From an uncultured Actinomycetes bacterium (GTDB taxonomy: Bacteria; Actinomycetota; Acidimicrobiia; IMCC26256; PALSA-555), in the NCBI GenBank assembly GCA_937927875.1, contig CALEYV010000163.1, positions 1 to 41,480 on the forward strand: DNA of 41,480 bases, in the 5' to 3' direction. This document shows, in pieces, positions 35,535 to 41,480 of this stretch. The translations under genes and the position numbers were made by a program. Within the stretch, counting starts at the first letter, position 1, and each line of letters opens with the position of its first letter. The notes under the pieces are model-generated. The model worked only from the letters and a program-made list of their open reading frames with translations, did not search any database and had not been told where the DNA came from.

Positions 35535-35619
35535 CGATCCGAGGGTGGCGGGAGGCCCGGCGGACAGGGACGTCCCGCATGGTGGCTGCAGCACGTCCAC
35601 CAGGGATGGGGATACCAAG

Positions 35620-35979
35620 ATGATGCGTCGACTCATGATCGGCCTCGCCGTCACCGCAGTGATCGGCTCCTGCACCCTCGCCCTCCTGGGGCTTCGGAGC
35701 GCAGTCGTTGACAGCATGGTCTTTGGCGGCGCGGCAGTCTGCGACTTCCTGCAGGGGCGTCCAGCCCGGCGGCGTCGGGCCACCGCCGGCCTCCAGCGGG
35801 TGGCGCTGGCTCCGGTGCACGTCGCGACGCGGCGCCCATACCGACTGGCGCCGGCCTCGGGCGCCATGCGGGTCTGCCAAGCCGGGTTGGCCCCGGGTCG
35901 GACCCGCTGTGCTCGCTCGGCTCGGGTCGCGGCGAGCCCCGGCGCCGTGGTTTCGGCCACGGCGGCCGTTCCGGTCTGA
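35620..35979 (+). CDS. Doubtful small membrane protein or lipoprotein
   Basis: This 119-codon frame starts MMRRLMIGLAVTAVIGSC, a basic start plus a hydrophobic stretch, with a possible lipobox-like IGSC (Cys18). The first 45 codons have strong G/C third positions like real genes here. The rest is Arg/Ala-rich and looks non-coding, and it overlaps one copy of the 24-bp repeat. A weak GGGGA lies about 7 nt before the ATG. It may be a short real peptide with a decayed or chance tail, or not a gene. Confidence 0.28.
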   Translation: MMRRLMIGLAVTAVIGSCTLALLGLRSAVVDSMVFGGAAVCDFLQGRPARRRRATAGLQRVALAPVHVATRRPYRLAPASGAMRVCQAGLAPGRTRCARSARVAASPGAVVSATAAVPV

Positions 35980-36033
35980 GCGACGAGCCGACCCGCGTCT
36001 CGGCGCAACTGTGCTCGCTCGGCTCGCGTCGCG
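35908..36033. repeat. Pair of 24-bp direct repeats with one mismatch
   Basis: Copies at 35908-35931 and 36010-36033 share 23 of 24 bases (core tgtgctcgctcggctcg) and are 102 bp apart in the gene-poor interval. They may be remnants of a duplication or a small intergenic repeat. No matching copy was noticed elsewhere in the window. Confidence 0.7.
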
Positions 36034-36140
36034 CTGTTTCCCCGCCTCGCTGAGCTGAGCCGCCCCGGTCAAGGGCAACGAGCTCGTCGGTGGCCCGAGG
36101 GTCCGCAGGCGCTCAACGTTCGCCCGGGCCGCCGATCCGC

Positions 36141-37016
36141 TCAGCTGGAGCTGGACGAGGCTGGTGCTCCCCCGCCGGCACCGCCACGGAACCGGCCGCC
36201 GAAGCCGCCGAAGCCCGCGAAGCAGGTGCCGTTCTGGGGCTGGGAGATGGTGACGTTCTTGGCGGTGACCGTTCCCAAGCTGTCCACGGTTCCGTTGGCG
36301 CTCACGCATGACCCGACCGCGAGATCGGACATGGCTGCCTTGACCGTCTGGGTGAGGGTGGTGGAGCTGGTGAGCGTGACGGTGACGGTCTTGGTCTTCG
36401 GCTTGGACTTCTTGTTGGCCGGGCGGGCCTGGGTCTTCACGCTGAGCTGACTGCCCGAGACGCTGCTGACGGTGCCGAACGCCGCCGCGATGTTGCTGGG
36501 CACGGTGCTCCCGTTGGGCAGGGTGAAGGGGGTTCCGTTGGGTGAGGTGAACGGGGTCCCGCCGCTGCCGGGGGTCCCAAACCGACTGCCACCGCCTCCC
36601 CGGCCCGCGCCTCCGCCCGGGTTCCGCGTGCACCCCGCCTTCGACGTTGGCGTGCTGATCAGCACGGTGGATGCCTGGATGCCGCTCCCGGCGCTTCCCG
36701 TTCCGACGACGCGCACGCAGTCCCCGGACGCGATGTCAGAGGCGCTGGCCGACTTGGTTTGCAGATAGCCGGTCGAGCTGGTGACGACCACCGTCCGGTT
36801 GTTGCCGTTTCTGGCCTGCACGGTGAGCGTCGATCCCGTGAGTCCGGCCAGCATGCCGGTCGCGAACGGTGATGGCGTGTTGCCCGAGGTCTGCGCGTCG
36901 GCTGGCCCGGAGGCGAGCGCGAGCGAAACCAGCGTCACGATCGGGAGCATCGCCCATGCAGCGCGCTCGAGGCCCGATGTCCGGGCACGACGGGCGGATG
37001 TGGGCTGGTGGTTCAT
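36141..37016 (-). CDS. Exported protein with two DUF5666-like repeats
   Basis: From the ATG at 37016 the product is 291 aa; an in-frame ATG lies five codons earlier, but GAGGT 6 nt before 37016 favours the shorter form. A signal peptide is visible (hydrophobic 21-37, likely cleavage after ADA at 41). Two similar beta-rich units follow (about 53-122 and 178-260), each of the form G-x-V/L-S/T-G-S-x-L-x-V then a T/V-rich strand, then a GxCV turn (Cys100, Cys237) and an A-S/K-x-V-x-I-S end. They match the DUF5666 style. Between them is a Gly/Pro/Asn-rich linker (132-175), and the C-terminus is Gly-rich and ends in Ser. It is 42 bp after the second adaptor gene, so it is probably in the ABC operon. 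It could be the exported cargo or a partner of the pump; this is inference. Confidence 0.75.
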   Translation of the reverse strand: MNHQPTSARRARTSGLERAAWAMLPIVTLVSLALASGPADAQTSGNTPSPFATGMLAGLTGSTLTVQARNGNNRTVVVTSSTGYLQTKSASASDIASGDCVRVVGTGSAGSGIQASTVLISTPTSKAGCTRNPGGGAGRGGGGSRFGTPGSGGTPFTSPNGTPFTLPNGSTVPSNIAAAFGTVSSVSGSQLSVKTQARPANKKSKPKTKTVTVTLTSSTTLTQTVKAAMSDLAVGSCVSANGTVDSLGTVTAKNVTISQPQNGTCFAGFGGFGGRFRGGAGGGAPASSSSS

Positions 37017-37058
37017 CTCGATACCTCGCATTGGGGGTCGGAACGATATGGCATGCGG

Positions 37059-38789
37059 TCAGCCGCCTCTCCGCCCGAACCCGCCGCCTCCGCCTCCGCC
37101 GAAGAGGCCTGCGGGGAGTGGCGTGGTGGTGGACGTGCTGGAGTTCGCGGAGCTCGTGGCGGATCCGGGCAATGGCGCGGACATGTTGGCGAGCACGACC
37201 TGCTCGCCCTTCTTGAGGCCGGACGTGATCTGCGTCCACTCGTAGCCGACGACGCCGACGTGCACGACCGTTCGGCGTACGGTGCCGCCGACGAGCGCCT
37301 CGACGGTGCTCGTCGTCCCGCTGGTCGTGACCGCGGAGGTCGGGACCGCGAGCGTCGACTTGGCGTGCTGGGTGATGATCGTCACCGTGCCCGTTGACGC
37401 GTTGCCGAGGGTGACGTTCCGGTCGTTCAACGCGACCACGACCAGGTAGGTCGTCGACAAGGCGCTGGTCGAGTTGGGGACGATCGAGATCGATGAGACC
37501 TTGCCGGACAGCGTCTTGTGCCTGCCGTCCGGCACGACGCTTGCCGATTGGCCGACCGCGACGTGCGGGATGTTGTCGACCCCGATCGTCGTGGACACCT
37601 GGTAGGAGCCGCTGCCCTGCACGACGATGTTGGCGGTCGAGGATGCAGCGGTCACCGACTGACCCGCCATGATGTTGACCGCGTCGACAGTGCCGGCGAT
37701 CGGGCTCGTCAGCGTGGCTTGGGCTAGGGCCTGCTCGGCGACCCCGACGTTGGCGAAGGCCGCGTCGACAGCGGCTTGATCGGCGCTGAGGTCGGCTGCG
37801 GTGGGCGCGGCCGTCGCCGCCCCGGTCCTCCCGCCCGCCACCGCTCCACCCGAGCCCGACCGCCCCGATCCGCTGCCGGCGGCCCCGGCGCCCGAGCCGG
37901 TGCCGGAGGACGCCGACGGCGAGGGGAGCTGGCTGATGATCTGGTCGAGATTGTTGGAGGCCGCCGTCAGGGCACTCAAGGCGTTCTGCACCGCGGTCTC
38001 GTCGCCGTTCAGCGTCTGGACGGCGGTGGTGCACGCCGTGGCGTTCGCGGGCACGGAGAGGTCCTTCTGACAGGCCGTGACGGCGGCGTTCACCGCGCCC
38101 TGGGCGGTGGCCTGGGCCTTGTCGACCGCCTGTTGCGCCGCGAGCACCGCTTGTTGCGCGGCGGCCAGCGCCGGATTGCTCGCGGCCGACCGCACCGAGA
38201 CGAGCTCGAGGCGGGGCGTGGCCGACGGGGCCACCCAACTGGTACCGCTCGCATTCCCGGTACCCGTGCCGCCCGATCCGGCGCCCGCGCCGCCCAGCCC
38301 GGCGCCGGCGCCACCGAGCCCGGAGGTGCTGCCGCCCTGTCCGGACAGCGCCCGGGACAACGCGAGCTGGTCCTGGGCGAGGGTGTTCTTGTCCTGGTCG
38401 ACCGTCTGGGTGAGCGACTGCGTGTCGAGCTGGGCCAGCGCCTGGCCGGCGCTGACCTTGTCGCCGATCTTCACGCCGACCGACGCCACGGTCCCGGTCA
38501 TCGGGAACGCGATCGTGGCCTCGAGCGTGGGCTCGATCGTCGCGACGCCGCTGAGTGCCGCGTCCACGTTCTGGGTCGAGGCAGCCGCGGTGCGGTAACC
38601 GGAGCCGGACGAGTCGAACGCTCCGCCGAGGATGGCCCCGATCACGACCACGATCACGAACGCGAGCGCCCCCAGCGCGCGCAGCGACGGTCGGCGGGCC
38701 GGCGGCGTGGTCTCCGCGGCGACCGGATCCAGGTCGGGGAAGATCGTCGCCAGCCGGGCGCTCATCGTCGAGGAGGTGCTGTCGCTCAT
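37059..38789 (-). CDS. HlyD/MacA-type membrane-fusion adaptor (second, long)
   Basis: From the ATG at 38789 the product is 576 aa. It has a cytoplasmic tail, one membrane helix (about 38-58), then a lipoyl half-motif (92-122, IAFPMTGTVASVGVKIGDKVSAGQ). A long hairpin follows (about 125-355), broken by two Gly/Ser-rich inserts (148-182, 294-326) and with cysteines 240 and 253 near the tip. The second lipoyl half is 359-392 (TSPIAGTVDAVNIMAGQSV). A beta-barrel and membrane-proximal domain end with ITSGLKKGEQVVL and a Gly-rich tail. It starts 4 bp after the permease stop. MacA-like adaptors link a MacB pump to the outside; actinobacteria lack a TolC-type channel, so the partner is unclear. The frame is open upstream inside the permease gene, but that part is not adaptor-like. 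Confidence 0.88.
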   Translation of the reverse strand: MSDSTSSTMSARLATIFPDLDPVAAETTPPARRPSLRALGALAFVIVVVIGAILGGAFDSSGSGYRTAAASTQNVDAALSGVATIEPTLEATIAFPMTGTVASVGVKIGDKVSAGQALAQLDTQSLTQTVDQDKNTLAQDQLALSRALSGQGGSTSGLGGAGAGLGGAGAGSGGTGTGNASGTSWVAPSATPRLELVSVRSAASNPALAAAQQAVLAAQQAVDKAQATAQGAVNAAVTACQKDLSVPANATACTTAVQTLNGDETAVQNALSALTAASNNLDQIISQLPSPSASSGTGSGAGAAGSGSGRSGSGGAVAGGRTGAATAAPTAADLSADQAAVDAAFANVGVAEQALAQATLTSPIAGTVDAVNIMAGQSVTAASSTANIVVQGSGSYQVSTTIGVDNIPHVAVGQSASVVPDGRHKTLSGKVSSISIVPNSTSALSTTYLVVVALNDRNVTLGNASTGTVTIITQHAKSTLAVPTSAVTTSGTTSTVEALVGGTVRRTVVHVGVVGYEWTQITSGLKKGEQVVLANMSAPLPGSATSSANSSTSTTTPLPAGLFGGGGGGGFGRRGG

Positions 38790-38793
38790 CAGG

Positions 38794-40032
38794 TCACTCG
38801 CTTCGCAGCGCGTCGATGGGGGCGAGCCGGGCCGCGCGCGACGCCGGGTAGACACCGAAGACGACGCCAATCCCGACCGCGATCACGATCGCTCCGATCG
38901 AGGCGGGGATCGACAGGATGACGCGTTGGTCGCTGAACTCCGGCACGAGCACTGCCCCGAGAACACCGAGCCCGACGCCCAAGAGCCCTCCGGCCAGCCC
39001 GAGCACCGACGCCTCGACGAGGAACTGGCGGCGGATGACGCTGGGCGCAGCTCCGATCGCCTTGCGGACGCCGATCTCGCGGATCCGCTCGGTGACGGAG
39101 ACCAGCATGATGTTCATCACGCCGATCCCGCCGACCAGCAGCGAGATGACCGCGATCCCGGCGAGCATGACGGTCAGCGTGTTGTCGACCTGGTTCGACG
39201 CGGCGAGGATCGACTGCTGGGTAGCGACTGAGAAATCGGCGGTGCCGGCGTTGGCCACGTGGTGGCTGTTGAGCAGCAGCGCGTTCGTCTCCTGGTAGGC
39301 CGCGGAGAGGGTGCCGGCCGAGGTCGACTTCACGTAGATCGAGCTCACCGAGTTCCGGCTGGCGCCTCCGACCAGACGCTGCGAGTACGTGCTGAGGGGA
39401 ACGACCGCGAGGTCGTTGCTCGCCGCCTGCTCGGCCGAGCTCAGGTTCGCGAGGACCCCGACCACCTGGAGCTTGACGCCGTTGTAGGTCACCGAGCTCC
39501 CGAGCGGGTCGACGCCCGGGAAGAGCTGGGTGACCGTGTCGGGGCCGAGCACGACCACGGCCGCCGCGTTCCGTTCGTCCGTCGCGGTGAGGAAGCGGCC
39601 TTGGACCGCGCCTCGTGATCGGGTGGTCTGCCAGCTCGGCGTGGTGCCGGTCAGGGTCGTCGTCCAGTTGGCGCCGGTCGTGGGGTTGACCAGCTCCGCC
39701 GACGCCGTCGACACCGGGCTGACGGCCTCGACGTCGGGCGCAGCGACTTTCGAGGTGAGGGCGGTGGCGTCCGCCTGCATCAACGTCGTCGCGGTGGCGA
39801 AACCGGTCCGCACACCGGTGCTGTTGGTCGAGCTGCCGGGTGACACGACCAGCAAGTTGGTGCCGAGCTCGTTGATCTGGTCCCGCACCGTGGCTGAGGC
39901 TCCCTGCCCGATGCCCACCGTGAGTACGACGGCCGTGATCCCGATGAGGATCCCGAGCATCGTGAGCGAGGAACGCAGGCGATGCGACCGCACCGCGTCC
40001 AGTGCGGTCCAGAGCGTGTCGCGCCAGGTCAC
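38794..40032 (-). CDS. MacB/FtsX-type ABC transporter permease
   Basis: Membrane subunit of a mechanotransmission-type ABC exporter. It is 412 aa with the classic layout: TM1 (about 22-42), a large extracytoplasmic domain (about 45-280), then TM2-TM4 (about 285-312, 337-362, 375-397). Family motifs are SLTMLGILIGITAVVLTVGIGQGA, GGIGVMNIMLVSVTERIREIGVRKAIGA and the ending YPASRAARLAPIDALR. The GTG start overlaps the ATPase stop (GTGA). It pairs with the ATPase encoded just upstream and is followed by the second adaptor. Confidence 0.94.
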   Translation of the reverse strand: MTWRDTLWTALDAVRSHRLRSSLTMLGILIGITAVVLTVGIGQGASATVRDQINELGTNLLVVSPGSSTNSTGVRTGFATATTLMQADATALTSKVAAPDVEAVSPVSTASAELVNPTTGANWTTTLTGTTPSWQTTRSRGAVQGRFLTATDERNAAAVVVLGPDTVTQLFPGVDPLGSSVTYNGVKLQVVGVLANLSSAEQAASNDLAVVPLSTYSQRLVGGASRNSVSSIYVKSTSAGTLSAAYQETNALLLNSHHVANAGTADFSVATQQSILAASNQVDNTLTVMLAGIAVISLLVGGIGVMNIMLVSVTERIREIGVRKAIGAAPSVIRRQFLVEASVLGLAGGLLGVGLGVLGAVLVPEFSDQRVILSIPASIGAIVIAVGIGVVFGVYPASRAARLAPIDALRSE

Positions 40033-40766
40033 ACCCGGCCCCCGCGACGGACGACCTCGACGGCATGGTCGGAGTCCACGGCCTGACCATCCCGCATCTC
40101 GATGATTCGATGCGCGCGCGTTGCGACGTCACGCTCGTGGGTGATGAGCACGAGGGTGCGCCCGTCGGCGTTGAGCTCCTCCAACAACACCAGCACGTCG
40201 GCCGCCGCGACGGAGTCGAGATTGCCGGTCGGCTCGTCGGCAAGGATCAAGGCCGGATCCGTGACCAGGGCTCGGGCCACAGCCACTCGCTGCTGCTGCC
40301 CGCCGGAGAGCTCGCCGGGTCGGTGCTCGGCCCGATCCACGAGGCTGACCCGCTCGAGCGCAGCCACGGCACGGGCGCGCCGCTCATCCGGATCGATGGC
40401 GGCGTAGACGAGCGGGAGCTCGACGTTCTGCAGCGCGGTCATATGGGCGAGCAGGTTGAACTGCTGGAACACGAATCCGATGAACATGTTGCGGATGCGA
40501 GCAAGCACATCCTCGTCAAGCGATTGGGCGTCGTGTCCGACGATCCGGAAGACGCCGCTGGTCGGAACGTCGAGGCAGCCGAGGATGTGCATGAGGGTGG
40601 ACTTGCCTGACCCTGACGGGCCGACGATCGCGACGAACTCCTTCTCGTCGATGCGCAGCGACACGCCGCGCAACGCGGCGACCTCGAGTTCGCCGTTCCG
40701 GTAGACCTTCCCGACGTCGATCAGCTCGACGACCGCGGGGGACGTCACGTCGTGACTGGTCGGCAC
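40029..40766 (-). CDS. MacB/LolD-type ABC transporter ATPase
   Basis: From the GTG at 40766 the product is 245 aa. Motifs are Walker A GPSGSGKST (49-57), Q-loop FQQF (100-103), signature LSGGQ (153-157), Walker B LILADE (173-178), D-loop GNLD and the switch His210. The frame is open far upstream, but that is the adaptor gene out of phase; a GTG at 40748 is the other candidate start. It is sandwiched between the first adaptor (stop 4 bp upstream) and the permease (4-bp overlap), so one operon is very likely. Confidence 0.94.
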   Translation of the reverse strand: MPTSHDVTSPAVVELIDVGKVYRNGELEVAALRGVSLRIDEKEFVAIVGPSGSGKSTLMHILGCLDVPTSGVFRIVGHDAQSLDEDVLARIRNMFIGFVFQQFNLLAHMTALQNVELPLVYAAIDPDERRARAVAALERVSLVDRAEHRPGELSGGQQQRVAVARALVTDPALILADEPTGNLDSVAAADVLVLLEELNADGRTLVLITHERDVATRAHRIIEMRDGQAVDSDHAVEVVRRGGRV

Positions 40767-40770
40767 GCCG

Positions 40771-41480
<710 letters not shown>

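Larger units (their letters stand above)
35265..36140. other. Gene-poor 0.9-kb interval
   Basis: No recognised gene lies here. It holds, in order: the GGGAGG ribosome-binding site of the 174-aa gene (35271-35276), a tandem 11-mer (35513-35534), a 10-bp palindrome gggacgtccc (35567-35576), a doubtful small ORF (35620-35979) and a 24-bp near-identical repeat pair (35908-35931 and 36010-36033). Minus-strand frames are open in places but have no family-like motifs, so they are treated as GC-rich chance frames. Confidence 0.6.

Overview
The window is high-GC DNA with strong G/C third-position bias. It carries the conserved actinobacterial chromosome block tig-clpP-clpX-valS-folC-ndk-mreBCD-PBP2-rodA-(radical SAM pair)-rne-rplU-rpmA-obg-proB. 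Gene order, GTG/TTG starts, Tat and lipoprotein signals and a BTAD-type regulator all point to Actinomycetota. A single clpP together with a full mreBCD set suggests a deep lineage such as Acidimicrobiia, but that placement is inference.

Region 1 (1-20507, all minus strand, so transcription runs right to left) is housekeeping. In transcription order it holds protein folding and proteolysis (trigger factor, ClpP, ClpX), valyl-tRNA synthetase, folylpolyglutamate synthase, nucleoside diphosphate kinase, the rod-shape elongasome (MreB, MreC, MreD, PBP2, RodA), a B12-binding radical SAM protein with its small partner, RNase E/G, ribosomal proteins L21 and L27, the GTPase Obg, and the N-terminal third of glutamate 5-kinase, cut by the window edge. 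Several junctions are 4-bp stop/start overlaps (tig/clpP, obg/proB), which suggests translational coupling.

Region 2 (20575-29479, minus strand) is a lineage-specific envelope and secretion block. It holds a large membrane protein with a degenerate PAP2-like part, a degenerate kinase-like part and a flippase-like part. This is followed by a DUF4333/phosphodiester-glycosidase lipoprotein, a Tat-exported phospholipase C/acid-phosphatase-type phosphoesterase, an alpha/beta-hydrolase lipoprotein, a PsiE-like membrane protein, a YVTN beta-propeller lipoprotein and a membrane-anchored PDZ protein. Much of this set looks suited to attacking phosphoester or ester substrates outside the cell.

Region 3 (29624-34737, plus strand) has a sugar-isomerase-like TIM-barrel protein and a giant one-protein regulator (winged helix-BTAD-class III cyclase-ATPase-TPR). 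It ends tail to tail, 2 bp from a small unrecognised minus-strand gene (34740-35264).

Region 4 (35265-41480) starts with about 0.9 kb of gene-poor DNA. This contains a perfect tandem 11-mer resembling an OmpR/PhoB-family operator, a doubtful small membrane ORF and a 24-bp near-identical repeat. Next comes a minus-strand MacB-type export operon: a truncated adaptor with a polyserine tract, an ATPase, an FtsX/MacB permease, a second long adaptor, and an exported protein with two DUF5666-like repeats.

No rRNA, tRNA, CRISPR array, insertion sequence or prophage gene was seen.
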